Shown here: positions 8,500-15,009 of the stretch, piece after piece
Numbering within the stretch: position 1 is the first letter of the stretch
Layout of the letters: each line of letters begins with the position of its first letter
Assembly (NCBI GenBank): GCA_964528605.1
Contig: CAZGSV010000061.1
Coordinates: 1 to 19,377 of the forward strand
Length of the DNA stretch: 19,377 nt
Reading direction: 5' to 3'
From: CAZGSV01 sp964528605
Lineage (GTDB): Bacteria; Armatimonadota; Zipacnadia; CAZGSV01
Position numbers and translations under genes: made by a program
The notes under the pieces: generated by a model
What the model saw: only the letters and a program-made list of their open reading frames with translations
What the model was told of the DNA's origin: nothing
Database searches by the model: none

Positions 8500-9381
8500 T
8501 CACTGCTCTTCTTGGTACGAAGGCGGCGGAGGCTGACCAATGCCCGCCCCAAGCCCGCCCAGCGCCATGGGGGGAGGCACGCCGTCCACCATCTCAACAC
8601 CTGCGGGCACGTTGAGCACGAATACCTCGGGCGGCACGGGCACGTTTGCCTCATTCGTGGTGAACTGAAGCATGAAGTCGGTGGAGAAGCCGAGCGTCGG
8701 CATGCCGACCTGGCCCTGGAGGTAGCACACCATATACGTCGAGGCGTCGAGCACCACGTCCCAGTTCATCTGCATCCCGCCCAGAATCTGCGACAAGACC
8801 TGCATTATGTCCGCGCCGCCCTCCGCCCCGCTCCCTCCAGGCATCCCAGGGACTCCCATGCCCATCGCCGACGTGATCTGCATCAGTTGCTCGCCGGTTA
8901 GGGTGAAGGTTACGTGGATATCGTTGCCCGCCTGGTAGGCAGTGGCGCTCTGGGTCAGCCATTGCATGATCTCGGGCGTGTAGGAGGCCGACGGCGCGCC
9001 CCCTAGCGCCATCTGCGAAGACCACTGCTGCCAACCTGCCGGCAGGCCGGCGGCGGGATAGCGATAAGCGAGCGGGCTGCCCTCAGCGTAGAAGTAGCCG
9101 TAGGTGCCGTCGTAGATCGTCTGGAGGTTTCCCCACTTGGTCGCCAGCCTGTTGGGCTTCTCATACCAGGTCTCGAGAGTGAAGACGGGAAGGCCCTGGC
9201 CCAGTTGGCCCATGCTTAGGGTGCTGGACATCTGGCCGACCTGATGGAAGGAGTCGAGCGCCATCATCCGGGCGCTCATCTCTTGCAGCACGGTCTGCGC
9301 GTCCAGCGGCGTGGCGGCTTGTGCGGTGGCCGGGCCTCCGCTGACCAGAATCAGACACAACCCGACGATGCAAGCCCTCAT
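8500..9381 (-). CDS. Exported LolA/DUF2092-like lipoprotein-carrier-fold protein
   Basis: The 293-residue product starts with a clear Sec signal peptide (hydrophobic IVGLCLILVSG, cleavage near AQA at 20-22), with no lipobox cysteine. The mature part is closely related to the N-terminal half of the next gene upstream (9648-10904): both have LQE(M/W)SARM, a WY(E/Q)KPNRL strand, a DG turn and YR(Y/S)PA. The KPNRL and DG motifs suggest the LolA/LppX/DUF2092-like beta-sheet fold that holds lipids outside the membrane. The central part is Gly/Met-rich and the tail is Pro-rich (PPPP), ending in EEQ. The ATG at 9381 has GGGGA seven bases upstream; an upstream in-frame start would spoil the signal peptide. 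Its own promoter is at 9414-9442. The ligand is unknown. Confidence 0.72.
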   Translation of the reverse strand: MRACIVGLCLILVSGGPATAQAATPLDAQTVLQEMSARMMALDSFHQVGQMSSTLSMGQLGQGLPVFTLETWYEKPNRLATKWGNLQTIYDGTYGYFYAEGSPLAYRYPAAGLPAGWQQWSSQMALGGAPSASYTPEIMQWLTQSATAYQAGNDIHVTFTLTGEQLMQITSAMGMGVPGMPGGSGAEGGADIMQVLSQILGGMQMNWDVVLDASTYMVCYLQGQVGMPTLGFSTDFMLQFTTNEANVPVPPEVFVLNVPAGVEMVDGVPPPMALGGLGAGIGQPPPPSYQEEQ

Positions 9382-9413
9382 TGTCCTCTCCCCTTTCCTC
9401 ATTCCTCGAATCC

Positions 9414-9442
9414 AGTGTAGCCGCGGAGAATAGGGACAGCAA
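9414..9442 (-). promoter_or_regulatory. Candidate promoter of the exported LolA-like gene
   Basis: Minus-strand TTGCTG (9442-9437) and TACACT (9419-9414) are spaced by exactly 17 bases. Transcription would begin near 9407, about 26 bases before the ATG. Match to consensus is moderate (3/6 and 4/6), but the position is ideal. Confidence 0.45.
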
Positions 9443-9515
9443 CCCATTCTCGCGCGTCAGAATGGATGATCACCCCAGGTTACCCGAGAACGGGAGGCCG
9501 TTCCCGTTTCCTCGC

Positions 9516-9540
9516 GTGGGGGCGGCGCCGACGCCGCCCC
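9516..9540 (+). repeat. REP-like palindrome with GTGG foot (copy 2)
   Basis: GTGG (9516-9519) leads into a perfect 9-bp stem GGGGCGGCG/CGCCGCCCC (9519-9527 and 9532-9540) with a CCGA loop. It lies in the 266-base gap between the two LolA-like genes and faces copy 3 in inverted orientation 54 bases away. Confidence 0.5.
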
Positions 9541-9594
9541 GGGGGCAATCCCGAGCCCCTAGGTCGGCCCTCAGGCACCCATCCGCTTGTCGCC

Positions 9595-9617
9595 GCCCGC
9601 CTAAGGCGGGCTCCTAC
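9595..9617 (-). repeat. REP-like palindrome with GTAG foot (copy 3)
   Basis: On the minus strand GTAG (9617-9614) and GA precede a perfect 7-bp stem GCCCGCC/GGCGGGC with a TTA loop. The form GTAGGAGC-hairpin strongly resembles known bacterial REP sequences. It sits downstream of the TlpA-fusion gene. Confidence 0.6.
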
Positions 9618-9643
9618 AAAACAGGAGGCGGCCAGGGTCGCCT
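9618..9643 (-). terminator. Weak intrinsic terminator candidate after the TlpA-fusion gene
   Basis: Just beyond the stop at 9648, minus-strand AGGCG (9643-9639) pairs with CGCCT (9630-9626) across an 8-base loop, followed four bases later by TTTT (9621-9618). The stem is short and the T-run minimal, so this is tentative. Confidence 0.3.
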
Positions 9644-9647
9644 GCCC

Positions 9648-10904
9648 TTACGGCGCCGCGCGGGCTTGCGTGAGCACTTCCTCCAGCGTCGCGCGCGTCT
9701 GCGCTCCGACGAGCGTGCGCAGGTGCTTCTGACCGCGGTCAAACACGATGGTTGTGGGGTAGAACTTAACGCTGTAGAGGTCCCGCACCTTGCCTTGCTC
9801 GTCCGCGAGCACCGGGAAGGTTATCCCCTGCTGCGCGACGAAGGAGTGCAGGTCCGTGCCTGTCTCGTCCTCGGAAATGGCCAGCAGCACGACGTCGCCG
9901 TCATTCCTGTGCGCTTGCCAGAAGGCCTCCAACTCGGGGATCTCCTGCCGGCAGGGGGCGCACCAGGTGGCCCAGAAGTTGAGGAGGATGACCTTGCCGG
10001 AGTACTCCCTGAGGCTGAGCGGCAGGCCGTGGACGTCTTCCAGCGTGAAGTCGGTGTAAGAGACGGCCGGAGGCTTCTCGGGCTCGGGAAACGGCCCGAA
10101 GGTCGGGGACGGACGCGGTCCCTCCCTCACCTCTACCCCTTCCGGAGGCCGGAACTTGAACTTGTAGGCGGGCACGCGCCTGTTGCAGGCGACGGTGGAG
10201 AAGCGCAGCTCGGTACCGACGACCATTGGGAAGTTGGTCATCCGGAGCCCCGCGCGCAGGTAGCGGGGCAGGTAGTCCGTGGCGTTCAAGCCAACCTCCC
10301 ACTTGAGGTTTATTCCACCAAAAACCTGCGCGACCTCAGGCGGCATGCCCCCGGCCCAGGGCAAGCCCCCGGCTCGCCCCATCGCATTGAGAAGCTCGCT
10401 CCACCGCTGGTACGGCATCTCGGCCCGCAAGAGGATGGCGTCGTCGCTCTGGACTGCGGTTGCGCTGGCTGCGAGTAGACCCAGGACTTTCTGCTCGTCG
10501 AAGGCTGCCGGCGCGTCTGTCGGCCCTGCCATCGGTACCAGGAACCAGAACATCCAGTCGGAGGGGAGGCTCGGCGCGGGCGAGCGGTAGGCAACCGGCT
10601 CACCCCCCTCGTACGGGTAAACACTACTCCCGTCGAAGACCACTCGCCCGCTTCCCCATTTCCAGAGCAGGCGGTTGGGCTTCTGGTACCAGATGACTAC
10701 GAGGGACTCATTGGTGGCGCTGAACGTCCCCGCCAGGCCGAAGGTCTCCGACTGCCGTCCCACGGCGTGGAACGAGTCCGCCACCTGCATGCGCGCGCTC
10801 CATTCCTGGAGCACGCTCGCGGGGTCGAGCGTCGTCTCTGGCTGGGACGCGGCCACGCCCACGGCCAGGATTAGGCCGAAGAGGACGGTCAGGATTCCCC
10901 TCGT
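9648..10904 (-). CDS. Exported fusion: LolA/DUF2092-like domain plus TlpA-type thioredoxin domain
   Basis: The product is about 418 residues if read from the ACG at 10904. Residues 1-20 then form a signal peptide (TRGILTVLFGLILAVGVAAS). Residues about 25-260 are paralogous to the neighbouring exported protein (SARM, WYQKPNRL, FDG, YRSPAP). A TlpA/ResA thioredoxin domain fills about 275-418, with the redox site WCAPC (314-318) and the cis-proline segment FYPTTIVFD. It should act outside the cytoplasmic membrane as a reductant or disulfide enzyme, perhaps serving the lipid-carrier-like domain. No ATG, GTG or TTG exists between the in-frame TAG at 10964 and the GTG at 10862; starting at 10862 would delete the signal sequence. 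AGGGGG eight bases before the ACG is an excellent Shine-Dalgarno. CTG at 10892 is another option. The stop and domain calls are firm; the start is uncertain. Confidence 0.85.
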   Translation of the reverse strand, partial: TRGILTVLFGLILAVGVAASQPETTLDPASVLQEWSARMQVADSFHAVGRQSETFGLAGTFSATNESLVVIWYQKPNRLLWKWGSGRVVFDGSSVYPYEGGEPVAYRSPAPSLPSDWMFWFLVPMAGPTDAPAAFDEQKVLGLLAASATAVQSDDAILLRAEMPYQRWSELLNAMGRAGGLPWAGGMPPEVAQVFGGINLKWEVGLNATDYLPRYLRAGLRMTNFPMVVGTELRFSTVACNRRVPAYKFKFRPPEGVEVREGPRPSPTFGPFPEPEKPPAVSYTDFTLEDVHGLPLSLREYSGKVILLNFWATWCAPCRQEIPELEAFWQAHRNDGDVVLLAISEDETGTDLHSFVAQQGITFPVLADEQGKVRDLYSVKFYPTTIVFDRGQKHLRTLVGAQTRATLEEVLTQARAAP

Positions 10905-10958
10905 CTTCGTTTCCCCCTTCCGCGCCCCGGGCCGGTCACCCCAACGGGGCGCGGAAAG

Positions 10959-10988
10959 AGTCTAGCACAGAAGGCGAGGTCCCGTCAG
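10959..10988 (-). promoter_or_regulatory. Candidate promoter of the TlpA-fusion gene
   Basis: On the minus strand CTGACG (10988-10983), 18 bases, then TAGACT (10964-10959) with an extended TG two bases before it. Transcription would start near 10951, about 47 bases before the ACG start and well upstream of the signal sequence, which supports translation of the signal-peptide region. Confidence 0.4.
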
Positions 10989-11162
10989 TGGAGGCCGCGC
11001 GACCACGACCTGTTGGGTGTCAAGAGACGGTGTGCCGAGTGTATCAAGACATCGTTCACACCTAGGGGCTGCTGGGTGGGCGCCATGGAAACGGTGGTGG
11101 CGACGGGGCTGCCAGGGGCTGAGCGCCGCACGGCCCATCTCGGGGAAACCGCCTGTTGGGGG

Positions 11163-12299
11163 TCACCCTACGGAACGTGTCCCCTTCTTGCCGCCGGGTC
11201 GTGGTGTGAACAACACCATTTCCGCCGTTTGCCACAGTTCGATCTTCCGCACCAGAAGCCTGACAAGCCAGCGCTTGACCGCAGTCGCCTCGCCCAGCCG
11301 ACGAGCCACATCCGCAGCCACCTTGCCTTCCACGGCTTCTCCCCGCGACCAACTTCGCAGCGCGGCGAGGAATGATTGCGACCAACGGGAGGCCTGCTCT
11401 CGATCCGGGTAGGTATCCTCACACCGCAGGAAGCCGGGCACTTCATCTGCGTTCTCCAGGGGATAGGAGGGCAGGCTGACCGCTGGTCGTTCCTTGCCAA
11501 TCGACCACAGCAGGCCCTCCAGGAAGCGAAATGCTTTCGGTGCGCACAGCCACGACCAGTCAATCACATCCTTGAACCATTCCCAGTCCTGGCAAATCTC
11601 CGCGAGTCTCGCTTCAACCCGCTGGATCCGGTGCGATTTGCTCTCGGCGAAGTAGGGGTCGCGGAACGCCGGATTACCGTAGTGATCGCCGCTGCAGCGA
11701 ACCTCGCCCAGGTATTGATCCCTGCAGAAGACATCCCTGGCATCGTCGTCCCACACGGTTGACTTGAGCCACCAACGCTGCCGGTGAAGTGTCCGTTCCA
11801 CGAGCAGTTCTTTCGTCTCGGTCCGCTCACCCAAGGCATTCCAGAGGTCGGCGCAAATGGTCTGCCAAGCAACCTCGCTGCGCCCGCGCGCCGCCAATTC
11901 CCGCACCGGCGCCTCCGGGCTCGTCCCCGCCAACCAGGCGTCCAGACACAGCAGGTAGTCCGCCAAGCGTTCCTTCCGCTGGCGCTGGACGGTGAAGCAT
12001 CCATGCACGAAAGCGGGCGGCGTTTCCTCACCGATCGCGCTGACGGCGTCGAGATACGCAAGAGGGAAGAGGTAGTGCCCGCACGGCGGAAGGAAGTTTA
12101 TCGCCCTCTCGACGATCTCCTGCGCCCAGCCCGGAACCTCGCCAACTTCCCCCTCCATGGCGACGATCTGCTCCAGTTCATTGTCGGCGCGCATATCTGG
12201 ACCGTGCCGATGGCTCTCGTCCCATCCGGCATCGTAGGGTGTGTAGCACCAGCAGCGGCTGCTAACGCTCGTTTCATACACATCCTTGGTCCATTCCAT
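11163..12299 (-). CDS. Unrecognised 378-residue cytoplasmic protein
   Basis: I do not recognise this family. The ATG at 12299 has GGAGG seven bases upstream; the frame is open further up to 12797 but that part is low-complexity Arg/Pro/Ser and not credible. There is no signal peptide or membrane segment. The protein is rich in Trp, Cys, Glu and Arg. Its N-terminus has a Cys/His-rich patch (SSRCWCYTPYDAGWDESHRHG, near residues 13-33), followed by helices, a second Cys/His stretch (PPCGHY near 65), and a basic C-terminus ending in PRPGGKKGTRSVG. Codons use A/T in the third position clearly more often than neighbouring genes, suggesting recent transfer or low expression. It stands alone with its own strong promoter and dyad. 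It is not obviously related to either flanking operon. Confidence 0.75.
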   Translation of the reverse strand: MEWTKDVYETSVSSRCWCYTPYDAGWDESHRHGPDMRADNELEQIVAMEGEVGEVPGWAQEIVERAINFLPPCGHYLFPLAYLDAVSAIGEETPPAFVHGCFTVQRQRKERLADYLLCLDAWLAGTSPEAPVRELAARGRSEVAWQTICADLWNALGERTETKELLVERTLHRQRWWLKSTVWDDDARDVFCRDQYLGEVRCSGDHYGNPAFRDPYFAESKSHRIQRVEARLAEICQDWEWFKDVIDWSWLCAPKAFRFLEGLLWSIGKERPAVSLPSYPLENADEVPGFLRCEDTYPDREQASRWSQSFLAALRSWSRGEAVEGKVAADVARRLGEATAVKRWLVRLLVRKIELWQTAEMVLFTPRPGGKKGTRSVG

Positions 12300-12729
12300 G
12301 GTCGAGCCTCCGTTTGCCGCTGGTCGTCCTTGTCCTCGCGCGCCTCGCTGCCCTGGCGCCCAGGCAGCGCCACGCGCGTCGGCTGGTGAGCGGAGCCTAA
12401 GGCCGCCGGTGCCGGGAGGGCTCGGGGCCCGCGTTCCTTCAGGAACTCTTCGACTACTGGGCTCGCCCAGCGCAGTGCGGGATGCGAGGCCATGAACCAG
12501 TATTATAGCACACTGGTGTTTTCCTGTCAAGAGGTGAAATGGCCAATGCCAGCGGCGGAGATCGCTCCGGGCGCCAATCTCACAGGCACTGGCCTCTCGG
12601 ACGAGCGGTCCTGGCCGTCGAGAGCCAGCGCCGCCGCCTGGGAGGGGCGTAGTCGGGCGCCGCCCTAGCACGCGAACCCGCTGGAGGCGGGGTCGTTTCG
12701 GGGTGTGCCTGAGGCGGACCTGTACCGCG
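12300..12729. other. 430-base non-coding stretch: long leader plus operator region
   Basis: Between the unknown gene and the first Gfo/Idh/MocA gene. Bases 12300-12495 are the predicted leader of the unknown gene; it contains a strong hairpin (12346-12369, CGCTGCC/GGCAGCG plus inner pairs). An ATG at 12493 lies only eight bases after the -10 box and opens a 131-codon frame that overlaps the unknown gene, but its translation is low-complexity and probably not a gene. Bases 12531-12729 hold an imperfect inverted repeat (12589-12603 with 12616-12628) and a short GTAG-preceded hairpin (12649-12665), which could be a sixth, weaker REP-like copy. No convincing gene is seen. Confidence 0.5.
12496..12530 (-). 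promoter_or_regulatory. Consensus sigma-70 promoter with an inverted repeat over the -10 element
   Basis: On the minus strand TTGACA (12530-12525), exactly 17 bases, then TATAAT (12507-12502): both hexamers are perfect. A 6-bp inverted repeat ACCAGT-N10-ACTGGT (12517-12496) brackets the -10 box, the classic place for a repressor operator. Transcription should start at about 12495, giving a 196-base leader to the ATG at 12299. Confidence 0.88.
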
Positions 12730-13743
12730 CTACGGATACTTGACCGGGATGGTCTTGCCCGCCTTGGAGGACATCTCCGCGAACTCGATGACCTCAATCA
12801 CCCGGCGCGCGGATTCCGCGGTGACCGCCAGCGGCTTGCCGCGCAGCAGGTGGTCGGCGATGGTCGGATAATACGCGTCCCACTTGCTCTCCTGATACTT
12901 CACGTTCAGTTCCGCCGGCAGGCCCGTGACCTCGGTGGTCACTCGGAACGAGCCGCCCTGGTCAACGATCGCGCCCTTGGTGCCGAGGAGGTGCCAGCGC
13001 GGTTTGCCTGCGCGCGCAATGTTGGAGAGTTGCAGATTGGCGATCTCGCCGCCCGCGAAGCGGATGATGGCCTCGACGTGGTCCTCGTTGGTCGCGTCCA
13101 TCCACACGCGCTTGTGGAAGAAGCCGGTAATGCTGACCATCTTCTTGGGAACAACCTGGAGAATCCAGTCCACGAAGTGTGCGCCCCAATCGTAGAGCGC
13201 GCCGCCGGAGATCTTCTTGTTCGCGCGCCACCACTTGCCGGGATGGCCGTAGCCGCCGCCCCAGGCCTCAAGGTGGAAGACGTCGCCGATGAGGCCGCGC
13301 TTGATGAGGTCGAGAATGGTCATGAAGTCGCCGTCCCAGCGGCGGTTGTGGAACACGCTCAGCATCACGCGCGACTTCTTGGCCGCGCTGATCATCGCGT
13401 CCGCCTCTTTGACGGTTATGCACATGGGCTTCTCCAGCACCACGTGCTTCTTGGCCTTGAGCAACTCGAGCGCCACCGGCGCGTGCATGTTGTGCGGGAG
13501 AATGATGACGCCCAGGTCGAAGTCCGCCTTGTTGATCAACTGGGTGACGCTGGGGTAGGTCTTGACGCCGGGCAGTTCCTCCTTGGCGACCTTGAGGCGG
13601 GCCCGGTCCACGTCGCACACCGCGACCGTCTCCATTCCCGGCGTCTTGTTGATCCAGTTGCCGTGGGCGCGGCCCATGTTGAAGGCCCCCCCGTAACCAA
13701 CGAGCGCACAACGAATCTTCCCTTTCGACTTCTTTGCCGGCAT
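12730..13743 (-). CDS. Gfo/Idh/MocA-family NAD(P)-dependent oxidoreductase, copy A
   Basis: The 337-residue product has an N-terminal Rossmann fold and a C-terminal alpha/beta substrate domain. The nucleotide loop reads GYGGAFNMG (16-24), longer than the usual GxGxxG. The family motif EKP (104-106, K105) and the catalytic block GGALYDWGAHFVDW (180-193, with D185 and H189) are intact. Such enzymes oxidise or reduce sugars, inositols or sugar derivatives in the cytoplasm. It is a tandem paralogue of the next gene upstream (copy B). By eye the two are about 85 percent identical from residue 97 onward but only about half identical in the nucleotide-binding half. Together with the TIM-barrel gene it probably forms a sugar-modification route. 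The start ATG (13743) has GGACGG upstream. Confidence 0.93.
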   Translation of the reverse strand: MPAKKSKGKIRCALVGYGGAFNMGRAHGNWINKTPGMETVAVCDVDRARLKVAKEELPGVKTYPSVTQLINKADFDLGVIILPHNMHAPVALELLKAKKHVVLEKPMCITVKEADAMISAAKKSRVMLSVFHNRRWDGDFMTILDLIKRGLIGDVFHLEAWGGGYGHPGKWWRANKKISGGALYDWGAHFVDWILQVVPKKMVSITGFFHKRVWMDATNEDHVEAIIRFAGGEIANLQLSNIARAGKPRWHLLGTKGAIVDQGGSFRVTTEVTGLPAELNVKYQESKWDAYYPTIADHLLRGKPLAVTAESARRVIEVIEFAEMSSKAGKTIPVKYP

Positions 13744-13781
13744 CCTTACCGTCCTTTCATCGACATAGTTGTCATTGCTCC

Positions 13782-13804
13782 GTGGCGCCCGGTTTCACCC
13801 CGGG
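13782..13804 (+). repeat. REP-like palindrome with GTGG foot (copy 4)
   Basis: GTGG (13782-13785) precedes the hairpin CCCGG (13788-13792)/CCGGG (13800-13804). The 25 bases from 13782 align without gaps to copy 5 at 14938 with 17 identities (GTRGCGYCCGGYTTYACS consensus). It lies about 40 bases before the start of oxidoreductase copy A, in the gap between the two oxidoreductase genes. Confidence 0.55.
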
Positions 13805-13901
13805 ACACCCACCGCTCGCGTAACTCGGCCTTTCAGGCTTGACTTGTCCGCACCTTGCGCCGGCATCCGCCAACACCTCGGACGTTTCAGGCCGCAACCC
13901 T

Positions 13902-14903
13902 CTACGGGTACTGCACCGGTATGGGCTTCCCGGCCTTGGCGGACCGCCCGGCGAACTCCATGATCTGAATGGCGCGCCGCGCCGATTCCGGCGTCACTGC
14001 CAGCGGCTTGCCGCGCACCAGGTGGTCCGCAACCGTCTGGTAGTACGCCTCCCATCGGCTCTTCTGATACGGCACCTCCAACTGCGCCGGCAGCCCGGCC
14101 ACCTCCGTGTACACCCGGAACGAGCCGCCCTGGTCCACGATTGCCCCTTTGGTACCCAGGATGTGCCAGCGCGGCTTGCCGGCGCGCGCGATGTTAGAGA
14201 GTTGCAGGTTGGCGACCTCGCCCCCCTCGAAGCGCACTATCGCCTCCACATGGTCTTCATTGGTGGCGTCCATCCAGACGCGCTTGTGGAAGAAGCCGGT
14301 GATGCTGACCATCTTCTTCGGCACCACGTGCAGTATCCAGTCCACATAGTGCGCGCCCCAGTCGTAGAGCGCGCCGCCGGAGATCTTCTTGTCCGCCCGC
14401 CACGTCTTTCCCGGATGACCGTAGCCGCCGCCCCAGGCTTCGACGTGGAAGACTTCGCCGATGAGGCCGCGCTTGATGATATCGAGTAGCGTCATGAAGT
14501 CCCCGTCCCAGCGGCGGTTGTGGAAGACGCTGAGCATCACGCGCGACTTCTTGGCCGCACTGATCATCGCGTCCGCTTCTTTCACCGTCAGGCACATTGG
14601 CTTGTCGAGCACCACGTGCTTCTTCGCCTTGAGCAACTGGAGCGCTATGGGCGCGTGCGTGCTGTGAGGCGTGACTACCGACGCCAGGTCGAAGTCACCC
14701 TTACTCAGCAACTGGGCCACGCTCGAGTAGGTCTTGATCCCGGGGTGCTCCTCTCTGGCCAACTGCCGGCGCCCCGCGTCGAGGTCGCACACCGCCACCA
14801 GTTCCAAGCCCTCGGTCTGGCGGATGTAGTTGGCGTGCGTCTGCCCCATGCTGTAGCCGATCACCGCACAACGAACCTTGCTCCCGCGTTTCGCCTTTCG
14901 CAT
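13902..14903 (-). CDS. Gfo/Idh/MocA-family NAD(P)-dependent oxidoreductase, copy B
   Basis: The 333-residue paralogue of copy A has the same catalytic half (GGALYDWGAHYVDW near 176-189), but its N-terminal half differs. The glycine loop reads GYSMGQTH (16-23): it lacks the three-residue insertion of copy A and has Ser where the second glycine normally sits. EKP is replaced by DKP (100-102, with the lysine kept). The pair has therefore diverged chiefly in cofactor handling while conserving the substrate domain, which suggests two consecutive or opposite redox steps on related sugars, as an inference. The ATG at 14903 has AAGGA about nine bases upstream. It is 158 bases from copy A and 106 bases from the TIM-barrel gene; both gaps contain a hairpin. 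Confidence 0.92.
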   Translation of the reverse strand: MRKAKRGSKVRCAVIGYSMGQTHANYIRQTEGLELVAVCDLDAGRRQLAREEHPGIKTYSSVAQLLSKGDFDLASVVTPHSTHAPIALQLLKAKKHVVLDKPMCLTVKEADAMISAAKKSRVMLSVFHNRRWDGDFMTLLDIIKRGLIGEVFHVEAWGGGYGHPGKTWRADKKISGGALYDWGAHYVDWILHVVPKKMVSITGFFHKRVWMDATNEDHVEAIVRFEGGEVANLQLSNIARAGKPRWHILGTKGAIVDQGGSFRVYTEVAGLPAQLEVPYQKSRWEAYYQTVADHLVRGKPLAVTPESARRAIQIMEFAGRSAKAGKPIPVQYP

Positions 14904-14937
14904 CAGTGATGTTCCTTTCTTCTCTTGCTCTCCATCG

Positions 14938-14963
14938 GTAGCGTCCGGCTTTACGCCGGACGC
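14938..14963 (+). repeat. REP-like palindrome with GTAG foot (copy 5)
   Basis: GTAG (14938-14941) leads into a perfect 9-bp stem GCGTCCGGC/GCCGGACGC (14941-14949 and 14955-14963) with loop TTTAC. It is the best-formed hairpin of the set and sits about 35 bases before the start of oxidoreductase copy B, between it and the TIM-barrel gene. Confidence 0.65.
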
Positions 14964-15009
14964 CGGGCAACTCCGTTCGGCGGAAACCCTGGCGCCGGAG
15001 GTCGCGCGC

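Noticed and set aside
9381..10478. 365-codon plus-strand frame across the LolA-like intergenic region and TlpA-fusion gene
   Set aside because: It covers a REP-rich intergenic stretch and the antisense of a clear thioredoxin-domain gene; no family resemblance.
11009..11165. Direct repeat CCTGTTGGG(T/G)GTCA at 11009-11022 and 11152-11165, considered as attachment-site or target-duplication ends
   Set aside because: Both copies lie on the same side of the atypical gene, only 143 bases apart, and no integrase or transposase is nearby; probably chance or a small local duplication.
12098..12493. 131-codon frame starting at an ATG eight bases after the perfect -10 box (possible leaderless gene)
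   Set aside because: The translation is low-complexity Pro/Ala/Arg and then runs out of frame through the unknown gene, whose own start has a strong Shine-Dalgarno. Kept only as a note in the leader region.
13839..14489. Plus-strand open frame over oxidoreductase copy B
   Set aside because: Antisense of a well-supported Gfo/Idh/MocA gene; a similar antisense frame also appears over copy A because the genes are duplicates.
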